From contig JAIUOB010000001.1 of NCBI GenBank assembly GCA_020161135.1, positions 124,001 through 188,000 on the forward strand: 64,000 nt of DNA. The letters run 5' to 3'. The translations under genes and the position numbers were made by a program. Below are positions 1-7,598 of the stretch, in pieces (the first letter of the stretch is position 1; each line of letters starts with the position of its first letter). Below the pieces are notes generated by a model. That model did not search any database and had not been told where the DNA came from. It saw only the letters and a program-made list of their open reading frames with translations. This DNA is from Gemmatimonadota bacterium (GTDB taxonomy: Bacteria > Gemmatimonadota > Gemmatimonadetes > Gemmatimonadales > Gemmatimonadaceae).

Positions 1-456
1 CAGGTCGTCCAGCACACCGAGGGCGTCGAGCATGCCCGGGACATCGTAGCGCCACCAGTGGAACTGCACGAGGTCGAGCGCGTCGGTGCGCAGGCGCGTG
101 AGCGAGCGATCGACGATCCCGGTGAGCATGGCGCGATCGACGTGCGCGAGCGCATCGCGGTCGGGGACGCACTTGGTGTGCACCTGCAGGTGCCGCCCGG
201 GCCGGGCCGCGCGATACTCACCAATGAGCGCCTCGACGCCGGTGTAAATGTCGGCGCAGTCGAGCGTGTCGCAGCCGTGTGCCGCCAGCAGGTCCCACGC
301 GGCGAACAGCGCGTCGCGGTCGAGCGTGCGCGCCGAATGCCCCTCGGAGAGCTGCCACGCGCCGGCGATGACCGGCGGCACCGTGTAGTCAGCGTGGAGA
401 CTGCGTCGCGCTGCAGGGTCGACCGCGCGGGGCGCGCGGGTGGGCGTGTCGCTCAC
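1..456 (-). CDS. Aldo/keto reductase, 3' end cut off by the window
   Basis: The first 152 residues of an NAD(P)H-dependent aldo/keto reductase; the rest lies beyond the left edge. Three tetrad elements are visible: ADIYTGVE (Asp and Tyr), HTKCVPD (Lys) and VQFHWW (His). The barrel begins after VIAGAWQLSEG. I place the start at the GTG whose first bases overlap the TGA of the upstream gene (GTGA), so the two are translationally coupled. The substrate cannot be told from the sequence. The family call is firm. Confidence 0.85.
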   Translation of the reverse strand, partial: MSDTPTRAPRAVDPAARRSLHADYTVPPVIAGAWQLSEGHSARTLDRDALFAAWDLLAAHGCDTLDCADIYTGVEALIGEYRAARPGRHLQVHTKCVPDRDALAHVDRAMLTGIVDRSLTRLRTDALDLVQFHWWRYDVPGMLDALGVLDDL

Positions 457-800
457 GGCAGCGGCTCGCCACTCTCGTCGCTGTGCCGCAGCGTGCGCGT
501 CCCGGTGCGCGAAATGCGGAACACCGCGCCGCAGTGGATGTCGGGGCAGGCGATGTCGGCGTCGGTGGTCATCCAGTCGTTCGGATGCGTCGGCCGCTGC
601 TTCGCGGGGAGCAGCGGCAGCAGCGCGGCCATTGCGTAGAGCGGGAAGCCCTGCCCGTCGGGGAAGGTGATCGTCCCCGACTTCACCTCGAAGTAGTCGC
701 CGACGCGCTCGCGGCAGAGCATGCGTCCGCGGTTGGCCACGACCTCGACCTTGAGGTCGTACAGGGTGAACGCGTCTTCGGGGGTGGCGTCGGAGGACAT
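453..800 (-). CDS. TIGR04076 family protein
   Basis: A 115-residue cytoplasmic protein of the TIGR04076 type. The family pattern is present: a KVEVVANRG core strand with a following Cys, GDYFEV, a short aromatic segment (FPLYAMAALLPLLPAKQR), DWMTTD, and CPD near the C-terminus. Family function is unknown. It is the first gene of a two-gene unit with the aldo/keto reductase, which starts inside its stop codon. The ATG at 800 has no clear Shine-Dalgarno sequence. It diverges from the sialidase gene across 135 bases. Confidence 0.75.
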   Translation of the reverse strand: MSSDATPEDAFTLYDLKVEVVANRGRMLCRERVGDYFEVKSGTITFPDGQGFPLYAMAALLPLLPAKQRPTHPNDWMTTDADIACPDIHCGAVFRISRTGTRTLRHSDESGEPLP

Positions 801-923
801 GGGCGGCGAGGAGAGACGGGGCGACAGGACACGTGGCCGGCGCGTACGCGGTGAAGTCTGCCCGCGCAGGCCGGCCGGCGACAACCAGGGCGCTCCGGCA
901 GCGAGGCCCGGCTGCGGGCCCGA

Positions 924-929
924 TATTCT
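924..929 (+). promoter_or_regulatory. Candidate -10 box for leaderless start
   Basis: TATTCT lies exactly at -12 to -7 from the ATG at 936, so transcription would begin at the start codon. No Shine-Dalgarno sequence is seen. Confidence 0.5.
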
Positions 930-935
930 CCCGGC

Positions 936-2078
936 ATGACGCCTGCCCTCCTCCTCCCGCTCCTCGCCGTGCTGCAGGAGCCGTTTCGTGTCCCCGTGCT
1001 CGATCTCGCGCGCGACTCCGCCTCCCTGGTCGTCGTCGATCGCGAACCCGGGCAGTATCTGGGCCATGTCACCACCGCGCTGCTGGGCGATGGCCGGACG
1101 ATCCTGGCCGTCTACCCCAAAGGGCACGGGCAGGGCGCGATCGTCATGAAGCGCAGCGCCGACGCGGGCCGCACGTGGAGTGCGCGGCTGCCGGTGCCGG
1201 ACAATTGGGCGACATCGCAGGAGGTGCCGACCATCCATCGCGTCCCCGATCCCGTGCGCGGTGGGCATCGGCTGCTGCTCTTCTCGGGGTTGTATCCGGC
1301 GCGCATGGCGTCGAGCGACGACGAGGGCCAACACTGGACGCCCCTCGCCCCCATCGGCGACTGGGGCGGCATCGTCGTCATGGGATCGGTCGTGGTCATG
1401 CGTGACGGGGGCCTGCTCGCCTTCTTCCACGATGACGGCCGCTTCTTCGCCGGTGCCGGCAAGGCCACGGGCACCTTCACGCTCTTCCAGACGCGATCGC
1501 GCGACGGTGGCCGCACGTGGGCATCCCCCCGTGCGATCTGGTCGGGTGACTCACTCCACCTGTGTGAACCAGGGGCCGTGCGTTCACCGGATGGACGCAC
1601 GCTGGCGCTGCTGCTACGCGAGAATCGCCGGCGCGCCTCGTCGCACGTGATGTTCACGCGCGACGAGGGAGAACAGTGGAGTGCGCCGCAGCCGCTCGCT
1701 CGCGAGCTCACGGGCGATCGGCACACGGCGCAGTACGCACCGGACGGACGGCTCGTGGTCACCTTCCGCGACATGGCCGCGGGCAGCGCCACGCAGGGCG
1801 ACTGGGTCGCCTGGGTGGGGCGCTACGACGACCTCGTGGGCGGCACGCCCGGGGCGTACCGCGTGCGACTGGCCGACAACACCGATCGGTGGGACTCGAG
1901 CTATCCGGGGCTCGAGGTGCTGCGCGATGGCACGTTCGTCGCCACGACATACGGGTCGTGGGCAGCCGGGCAGCCTCCGTACATCGTGAGCCGGCGGTTC
2001 ACGCTGTCCGCGTGGGACGCTGCGGTGCGACGGGCAGGCGCGGGGGGCGGGGGCGGCGGAGGGCGCGCGCGACGCTGA
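936..2078 (+). CDS. Sialidase-family (BNR/Asp-box) protein
   Basis: A 380-residue six-bladed beta-propeller protein of the sialidase superfamily. Asp-box motifs recur as SADAGRTWS, SSDDEGQHW, SRDGGRTW and TRDEGEQW, and an FRVP element near the N-terminus resembles the (F/Y)RIP motif. A short hydrophobic N-terminus (MTPALLLPLLAVL) may be a weak signal peptide. The C-terminus ends in a poly-Gly stretch followed by RARR, a low-complexity tail outside the propeller. Similar proteins in other phyla are annotated exo-alpha-sialidase, but the true substrate is unproven. A -10 box fits a leaderless message. Confidence 0.8.
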   Translation: MTPALLLPLLAVLQEPFRVPVLDLARDSASLVVVDREPGQYLGHVTTALLGDGRTILAVYPKGHGQGAIVMKRSADAGRTWSARLPVPDNWATSQEVPTIHRVPDPVRGGHRLLLFSGLYPARMASSDDEGQHWTPLAPIGDWGGIVVMGSVVVMRDGGLLAFFHDDGRFFAGAGKATGTFTLFQTRSRDGGRTWASPRAIWSGDSLHLCEPGAVRSPDGRTLALLLRENRRRASSHVMFTRDEGEQWSAPQPLARELTGDRHTAQYAPDGRLVVTFRDMAAGSATQGDWVAWVGRYDDLVGGTPGAYRVRLADNTDRWDSSYPGLEVLRDGTFVATTYGSWAAGQPPYIVSRRFTLSAWDAAVRRAGAGGGGGGGRARR

Positions 2079-2105
2079 TCGGTCGCCGCGCGCGATCATC
2101 CGGCA

Positions 2106-2111
2106 TAGCTT
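2106..2111 (+). promoter_or_regulatory. Candidate -10 box (TAGCTT)
   Basis: TAGCTT at -14 to -9 from the ATG at 2120, giving a leader of about two bases. Confidence 0.4.
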
Positions 2112-2119
2112 CCGCCGCC

Positions 2120-2998
2120 ATGACCGACATCCGCGCGCTCCTCCTCGCCGCCATCGTGCTGCTGGCGGCGCTCTTCGTGTGGCAGTGGGTACGGTCGATG
2201 CGGGCGGCAGCGCACGGCGCCGCGCCCGAGCGACTGCGCCCCACCGCGCTGCAGCTACTGCTCGGGTTCGTCATCAACTTCCTCGACACGCTGGGGATCG
2301 GGTCGCTCGCGACGACCACCACCGCGTTTCGCGCGCTCCGCATGGTGCCCGACGAACGCCTCCCCGGCACCATGATCGTGGGGCTCACCATCCCGGTCGT
2401 CGTCCAGGCGCTCATCTTCATCGCGAAGATCGAGATCGATCAGACGCTGCTGCTGCTGATGATCGGCACCGCGCTCGCAGGGGGCTGGCTGGGCGCGGCG
2501 GTGGTCTCGCGCCTGCCGCGCCGTCCGATCCAGGTGGGCATGAGTGTGGCGCTGCTCGCCGCCGCCCTCTTCATGACCATCGCACAGCTCAACCGGATGC
2601 CGGTGGGCGGCACGGCGCTCGCGCTGCACGGCGGCGCGCTGTGGCTCGCGCTCGGCATCAACTTCGTGCTGGGGGCCCTGCTCATGCTCGGCGTCGGCAA
2701 CTACGGTCCGACGTTCGTGCTCCTCAGTGCGTTGGGGATGGACCCGCGTGCTGCCTTTCCCATCATGATGGGCAGTGGCGCCTTCGCCGCGCTGCTGGGG
2801 TGCCTCGCGTTCGTGAAACGCGGCAGCCAGGTGAACCAGCCGGCCATCGGCCTCGCGCTCGGCGGCATCCCCGGCGTGCTGGTGGCGGCGCTGCTGGTCA
2901 CGTCCCTGCCGCTGGGCGCGCTGCGCTGGCTGGTGATCGCGGTGGTGGTGTACGCCGCAGTGACGATGCTGCGGCCCGAGCGGGGTGCCGAGGCGTAG
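2120..2998 (+). CDS. TauE/SafE-type anion permease
   Basis: A 292-residue polytopic inner-membrane protein of the sulfite exporter TauE/SafE family (transmembrane protein type, formerly DUF81). About eight hydrophobic segments are present, starting at residues 5-25 and in pairs across LLGFVINFLDTLGIGSLATTTT and the C-terminal repeat NYGPTFVLLSALGMDP. The duplicated half-repeat (FVINFLDTLGIG and VLGALLMLGVGNYGP) is typical of the family. Transported anion is unknown. It has its own -10 box 41 bases downstream of the sialidase stop, so it may be transcribed alone or by read-through. Confidence 0.8.
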   Translation: MTDIRALLLAAIVLLAALFVWQWVRSMRAAAHGAAPERLRPTALQLLLGFVINFLDTLGIGSLATTTTAFRALRMVPDERLPGTMIVGLTIPVVVQALIFIAKIEIDQTLLLLMIGTALAGGWLGAAVVSRLPRRPIQVGMSVALLAAALFMTIAQLNRMPVGGTALALHGGALWLALGINFVLGALLMLGVGNYGPTFVLLSALGMDPRAAFPIMMGSGAFAALLGCLAFVKRGSQVNQPAIGLALGGIPGVLVAALLVTSLPLGALRWLVIAVVVYAAVTMLRPERGAEA

Positions 2999-3131
2999 CT
3001 TTCAGCAAGCGCAAGGCGCGTGCCCGCGTGTTCATGACGCGATCGACATGATTGCGCGGACGAGGACGCTTGCCGTTCCCCGCGCATGCAGCAAGTTCGC
3101 AGCTCCCCATCCTCAACGCCTCGGAGCCCGC

Positions 3132-3731
3132 ATGCTGCACCGTCATCGGAGGGCGCTGTCTACCCTCGCCATCGCCACGGCCATCACCGTGTCCTCGTCG
3201 TCCGCCCACGCGCAGATCTTCGGCTTCTCCGCCACGCTGAGCGGCTCGAACGAGGTCCCGGCGAGCCCCTCGCCCGCGACGGGGTCGGTGTTCGTCACGT
3301 GGAACGCCTACGCCCTCACGATGCGTGTCCAGGCCAGCTTCAGCGGCCTCCTGGGCACCACCACGGCGGCGCACATCCATTGCTGCACGCCACCGTTCAG
3401 CAATGTCGGCGTGGCGACCCAGACGCCCAGCTTCATCGGCTTTCCCTTGGGCGTGACGGGCGGCTCGATGGATCAGACGTATGACATGACGCAGGCCAGC
3501 AGCTTTCGCGCGGGCTTCATCACGCTGAACGGCGGTACGGTCAACAGCGCCCGCGATGCGCTCTTCCAGGGTCTCCAGAGCGGTCGGGCGTACTTCAACG
3601 TCCACACGAACGTGTACGGGGGCGGCGAGATTCGCGGCAACCTCGCGGTCGTCCCCGAGCCGTCCACCGTCATCCTGCTGGGCCTCGGCATGGCCGCGCT
3701 CGTGCCGCTGGCGCGGCGGCGGCGCAGCTGA
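3132..3731 (+). CDS. CHRD-domain PEP-CTERM protein
   Basis: A 199-residue exported protein. Residues 1-24 form a signal peptide ending SSAHAQ. The middle is a CHRD domain: SGSNEVP, AAHIHCC, and VHTNVYGGGEIRGNL near the end. The C-terminus is a PEP-CTERM sorting tail: VPEPST, a hydrophobic helix, and RRRRS. PEP-CTERM tails are recognised by exosortases, which cleave and attach or release the protein at the surface; no exosortase is in the window. GGAG upstream of the ATG supports this start. Confidence 0.85.
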   Translation: MLHRHRRALSTLAIATAITVSSSSAHAQIFGFSATLSGSNEVPASPSPATGSVFVTWNAYALTMRVQASFSGLLGTTTAAHIHCCTPPFSNVGVATQTPSFIGFPLGVTGGSMDQTYDMTQASSFRAGFITLNGGTVNSARDALFQGLQSGRAYFNVHTNVYGGGEIRGNLAVVPEPSTVILLGLGMAALVPLARRRRS

Positions 3732-3791
3732 TTCGGCGCAGCTGATGCCGAACGGCTGATGCCGAACGGCTGATGCCGCACGGCTGACGAA
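3722..3791 (+). repeat. Five 14-bp tandem units, each with a TGA
   Basis: Five units of 14 bases run from 3722: the first contains the stop codon of the CHRD gene, and the second to fifth each repeat a CTGA core (GAACGGCTGATGCC is perfect twice). The array ends just before the hairpin at 3797. Confidence 0.75.
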
Positions 3792-3796
3792 GCGAG

Positions 3797-3843
3797 GCGA
3801 ACGCCGAGCGACCCTGCGATGTGCGGGGTGGCTCGGCGTTCGC
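3797..3843. terminator. Hairpin between convergent genes
   Basis: A perfect 13-bp stem (3797-3809 with 3831-3843, arm GCGAACGCCGAGC) with a 21-base loop that itself can pair ACCC with GGGT. It lies between the CHRD gene and the convergent peptidase gene and could stop transcription from both sides. No T-tract. Confidence 0.65.
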
Positions 3844-3853
3844 CGTTCGCGTG

Positions 3854-5662
3854 TCACCCCGGCGGCGTCATTGCGCGCAGCACCGGATAGAACTGCGGCG
3901 CTGGCGTGAGGCCGAGCACCGGGTCGAGGATGTTCCACCACATGAAGCCGTCGTCCGAGCGCGGATCGAACAGGATGAACGCGAGGCGCGCGAGCGGCTG
4001 CTCCATCGAGATCAGCACCGACCCCGCGGGCAGTGTCTGCTGGTTGGCCTCCCACGCCCCCGTGAGCGTGCGCGCGCGGTGCGCGCCCTGATACGTCTGC
4101 TCGGCCAGCGTGTTGCTCGCAATGCGGAACCGCTCGCCGGTGAACGCCATGTCGCGGTCCGTCACCGTGTAGCGGATGCCGTGCGCCTCGAGGCGATCGA
4201 TGACGCTGGCGATCATGCGCTGCGTGGGCGTGCCGCCGGCGCCCGGCCCACCGAACCCACCTCGCCCACCACGCCCGGCTCCCGGCGGGCCACCAGCGCC
4301 CGGCGCGCCGCCAGCAGGGTTCGCCGCGTTCGCCGTGCTCGCGGCCGCCTCCTGCGACGCATTGGGAATGACATACACGCGCGGCGCGGTGCTCGTCTCG
4401 GTCGGCTCGGCCGTCCCGAAGAAGGGCAGCATCTCGGTCGTACGCGTGGCGTTGCCCTCGGGACGCAGGCGATACGGCCGATCGGCCACGTACGGGTTGC
4501 GCACCGAGATGGTGGGCACGAAGACGATCTCCTGCAGCGCCGGCGCCTTCACCAACTGCTGCCGCACCGCGAGCGCCTTGCCCACAATGGACTCGGTGTT
4601 GGCCGCGTCGACCACGCTCCGGATGCGCGGGCCATGCTTCGCGACAAAGTCGAGCGACTCCTCGAGGAAGCGGTACGTCTCGACGATGCGTGTCTTGAAC
4701 GAGGCGTACGCGTACGTCTCGGTGAGCAGGCCGAGGATGTTGCGGACGCCGTAGTACGTGGAGGTGTACCGTGGCTTGGCGAGTTCGGCGTCGGAGCGCC
4801 ACGCCCGGTCGGCGCCGGTGCCCGACACGCCGCCGTAGTAGAACCAGTCGGCGTCGTACTTGCGCTTCACCGCCTTGGTGATCTCCGGCAGCAGCTCATC
4901 GCGCAACAGACTCATCTCCGCCTTCGAGTTGTTGGGATTGAGCGACGTCTCGTACGTCATCGTGAAGCCGTTGTTCGACGCGCCGTCGGTGGTGTGCAGG
5001 TCCATGGCCACGTGCGGCTGGTACTCCGTGAGCAGCCGCGCCATCGACCGTGCCTCGGCCGTTTCCATCTTCGTGCCGTCGCGGTTGAGGTCGAGCCCGT
5101 TCGCGTTCTCGCGCGTGCCCATGCCCCCCACCGGCCCCGCCTGCGTGCCGCGATTGGTGACGTTCACCCGCTCATTGCCATCGGCATTGTAGATCGGGTT
5201 GATGAGCAGCACCGTGTTGCGGAACCACGCCGCGCGCTCGCCCTTCGCGATCGAGCGCAGCAACCAGAGCAGCGCCTCCTTCCCCTCCACTTCGCCGGCG
5301 TGGATGTTGCCCTGGATGTAGACGCGGGTCTTGCCCGTCGCGAGCACCTGCGCCGCCGTGGCGCCCGGCGCACCGATGACCGCCAGCGGCAGTGGGCGTC
5401 CTTCGGTGGTGTAGCCGTAGGTGCTGAGATGGATCTGCGGATTCGCCGCGGCCATGAGCTTCATGTACGCGATGACCTCGTCGTAGCGGCTCGTCTCGGC
5501 GTAGTCCGTGCGCTCCGGCCGCGTGAGCGGAAACTTCGCGCTGGCGGCGGGTGCGGCGGCACGCGCGGGCTGCGCGCCGAGGTCGTGCGCCGTCCCGGCA
5601 AGCAGCGCGGCACTCAGGGCCCACGCGAAGCCTGCAACGCGTGGCAGGCGTGACACCATCAT
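3854..5662 (-). CDS. M14-family zinc carboxypeptidase-like protein
   Basis: A 602-residue exported metallopeptidase of the M14 family. The signal peptide covers about residues 1-28. Zinc ligands are visible: His and Glu of IHAGEVEG near residue 121, and the third His in MDLHTTDG near residue 223. A Gly/Pro-rich linker near residue 470 separates the catalytic part from a C-terminal domain that includes VTDRDMAFTG. The ATG at 5662 overlaps the TGA of the upstream gene (ATGA), which fixes the start and shows coupling. The peptide substrate is unknown. Confidence 0.85.
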   Translation of the reverse strand: MMVSRLPRVAGFAWALSAALLAGTAHDLGAQPARAAAPAASAKFPLTRPERTDYAETSRYDEVIAYMKLMAAANPQIHLSTYGYTTEGRPLPLAVIGAPGATAAQVLATGKTRVYIQGNIHAGEVEGKEALLWLLRSIAKGERAAWFRNTVLLINPIYNADGNERVNVTNRGTQAGPVGGMGTRENANGLDLNRDGTKMETAEARSMARLLTEYQPHVAMDLHTTDGASNNGFTMTYETSLNPNNSKAEMSLLRDELLPEITKAVKRKYDADWFYYGGVSGTGADRAWRSDAELAKPRYTSTYYGVRNILGLLTETYAYASFKTRIVETYRFLEESLDFVAKHGPRIRSVVDAANTESIVGKALAVRQQLVKAPALQEIVFVPTISVRNPYVADRPYRLRPEGNATRTTEMLPFFGTAEPTETSTAPRVYVIPNASQEAAASTANAANPAGGAPGAGGPPGAGRGGRGGFGGPGAGGTPTQRMIASVIDRLEAHGIRYTVTDRDMAFTGERFRIASNTLAEQTYQGAHRARTLTGAWEANQQTLPAGSVLISMEQPLARLAFILFDPRSDDGFMWWNILDPVLGLTPAPQFYPVLRAMTPPG

Positions 5663-6240
5663 CGGACAACTCCAGACAAGGGGTGAACAGGCGCTGCCAC
5701 ACCGGCGTGCAGCGCGAAACGGGATGCCTCGCCGTGCGCGGGGCGCAGCGCGGCGAGTTCGTGATGGTCCTGCACCACGCGCAGCAGGCGCAGCGCGGGC
5801 GTCCACCCCTCGCGCCCGCGCACCATCACCGCGATGGTGGCGCGCCCCCTGGTGATCGCGAACGGCACACGCACCGCGATGGTGACCGGCCCCGACGCCG
5901 GCGCCACCGTACGTCGCGCCACCAGGCTGTCTTCGACCAGCAGGTCGACCTGCCGCGCCTCGGCCTCGCCGGCAAAGACGCCCTCGAGCGTCACCTCGGT
6001 GTCGTCGAATGCCGTCATCGCGTAGCGCATCCAGCCGCGGGCCCGGCGGAAGGTCGTGTCCTGCACCACGCCGGCCAGGTCGTCATGCCCCGCGTAGCCG
6101 TGCGCGGCCTCGCTCTCGGCATCGCCGGCGACGACGGTGTCGACGATGCGACGATCGGCATCCACGTCGAGAAGGGTGCGCACCGACGACATCACGCCGC
6201 CCGACAGCACGGTCACCAGCAGCAGTGTACGCAGGGGCAC
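5659..6240 (-). CDS. Exported protein with a DUF6805-like beta domain
   Basis: About 193 residues. A hydrophobic N-terminus (LLLVTVLSGGV) is followed by VVAGDAESEAAHGYAG, GWMRYAM, and VTLEGVF, a layout like the DUF6805 beta-sandwich found at the C-terminus of some family GH127 hydrolases (inference from pattern, not a search). The start is uncertain: GTG at 6240 keeps the signal-like segment, and ATG at 6192 is the alternative. It is the first gene of a coupled pair with the M14 peptidase (ATGA overlap), so the two are probably exported together. Confidence 0.5.
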   Translation of the reverse strand: MPLRTLLLVTVLSGGVMSSVRTLLDVDADRRIVDTVVAGDAESEAAHGYAGHDDLAGVVQDTTFRRARGWMRYAMTAFDDTEVTLEGVFAGEAEARQVDLLVEDSLVARRTVAPASGPVTIAVRVPFAITRGRATIAVMVRGREGWTPALRLLRVVQDHHELAALRPAHGEASRFALHAGVAAPVHPLSGVVR

Positions 6241-6279
6241 GACGGGGAGTGCGAAGGAAGGGGGCGACAGGACCCCTCG

Positions 6280-6285
6280 AGTATA
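6280..6285 (-). promoter_or_regulatory. -10 box TATACT for the M14 peptidase unit
   Basis: TATACT on the minus strand predicts a start site near 6273 and a leader of about 33 bases to the GTG at 6240. A weak TGCGAC lies 17 bases upstream (6303-6308). Confidence 0.45.
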
Positions 6286-6324
6286 ACGCGCCGGGCGCGG
6301 GTGTCGCATCCGACGGGCCGGTCG

Positions 6325-6330
6325 TACGTT
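6325..6330 (+). promoter_or_regulatory. Candidate -10 box for leaderless start
   Basis: TACGTT lies exactly at -12 to -7 from the ATG at 6337. It is back-to-back with the TATACT promoter on the other strand. Confidence 0.5.
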
Positions 6331-6336
6331 GACGCC

Positions 6337-7563
6337 ATGCACCGCCTCCGCCGCACCGCCACGAGCGTCGTTGTCGCGCTCGGGATGCTCGCCGTCACGG
6401 CCGCCCACCCCCTCGCCGCCCAGCCCAATCCGCACGCGGCCGAGCCCATCGGCACCGTGCGACAGATGTACGACGGCCTGCTCTCCCCCGAGCTGGCCGT
6501 CAACACGTTTCGCAACATCGACCGCATCTTCCCGGTGCGGGTCGTGACCCACGGGCCGCGCGTCCGCCCGCTGCCGACGGCGACGAGGCCACTGCGTGAC
6601 GTGTCGTTCGTCGACCGGGGCACCACCTACACGCTCGCGCGCTACCTCGACGCCAATCGCGTCGCGGGCGTGCTCGTGCTCAAGGACGGCCGCATCGCAC
6701 TCGAGCGCTATCGCTACGGCAACACCGCGCGCACGCGCTGGATGTCGATGTCGGTGGCGAAGTCGATCACCTCGACACTGTTCGGTGTGGCCATCCGCGA
6801 CGGACGCCTCACCCTGGGCGACCAGGTCACGCGCTGGGTGCCCGCGCTCGCCGGCAGCGCGTACGACGGCGTCACCGTGCGCGACATCCTCATGATGTCG
6901 AGCGGCGTGCGCTGGAACGAGACGTACACCGATTCCTCGTCGGACCGTCGCCACCTGCTCGAAGCGCAACTGTCGCAAACGGCCGGCTCGGCGATGCGCG
7001 TCATGCGTGCCCTGCCGCGCGCGGGCGCACTTGGCACGCGCAACACCTACAGCACGGGCGAGACCCAGGTGGCCAGCGAAGTGCTGCGCGCCGCCATCGG
7101 CACCTCGCTGTCGGCGTACCTGTCCGCGAAGATCTGGACGCCCTATGGCATGGAAGCCGACGCGACGTGGTGGCTCGAGTCGCCCGACGGCATCGAGATC
7201 GGCGGCAGCGGCTTCAGTGCGACCCTCCGCGACTACGCGCGCTTCGGCCAGTTCATCCTCGACGGCGGCGTCATCGACGACCGCGCGGTGCTCCCCGAAG
7301 GCTGGGTGCGCGAGGCGTCGACGCCGAAGACCCTGCAGGGTGGCACGCCGCTGCAGTACGGCTACTTCTGGTGGCCCGGCACCACCGAGGCCGACCGGCG
7401 CGACGGGGGATTCCGCGCCAACGGCATCTTCGGCCAGCACCTCTACATCAATCCCGTCACGCGCGTCGTGATCGTCGTGTGGGGTGCCCAGACGCGCCCC
7501 TCGGGCGGCGCGGTGGTGAATGACTGGGCCTTCTTCAACGCGGTGAGCGACGCGTTGCGGTGA
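6337..7563 (+). CDS. Serine hydrolase, beta-lactamase / class C fold
   Basis: A 408-residue exported serine hydrolase. A signal peptide occupies about residues 1-28 (ends PLAAQ). The nucleophile motif SVAK is at residues 139-142 in SMSVAKS, with a Tyr in the YSTGE segment as the likely second catalytic element and HLYINP in the late strand. These motifs define the beta-lactamase-related family (Pfam Beta-lactamase), which includes esterases and DD-peptidases as well as lactamases. Resistance cannot be inferred. It diverges from the DUF6805-like gene. Confidence 0.85.
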   Translation: MHRLRRTATSVVVALGMLAVTAAHPLAAQPNPHAAEPIGTVRQMYDGLLSPELAVNTFRNIDRIFPVRVVTHGPRVRPLPTATRPLRDVSFVDRGTTYTLARYLDANRVAGVLVLKDGRIALERYRYGNTARTRWMSMSVAKSITSTLFGVAIRDGRLTLGDQVTRWVPALAGSAYDGVTVRDILMMSSGVRWNETYTDSSSDRRHLLEAQLSQTAGSAMRVMRALPRAGALGTRNTYSTGETQVASEVLRAAIGTSLSAYLSAKIWTPYGMEADATWWLESPDGIEIGGSGFSATLRDYARFGQFILDGGVIDDRAVLPEGWVREASTPKTLQGGTPLQYGYFWWPGTTEADRRDGGFRANGIFGQHLYINPVTRVVIVVWGAQTRPSGGAVVNDWAFFNAVSDALR

Positions 7564-7598
7564 GGCGGTCGGTGGCGTGGGTTGAAGGCCTGACGCCC

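Noticed and set aside
3000..3131. Sigma-54 site upstream of the CHRD PEP-CTERM gene
   Set aside because: No GG and GC dinucleotides at the required distance.
3821..5653. 610-codon open frame opposite the M14 peptidase
   Set aside because: High-GC shadow; the minus strand has the signal peptide, zinc motifs and normal codon pattern.
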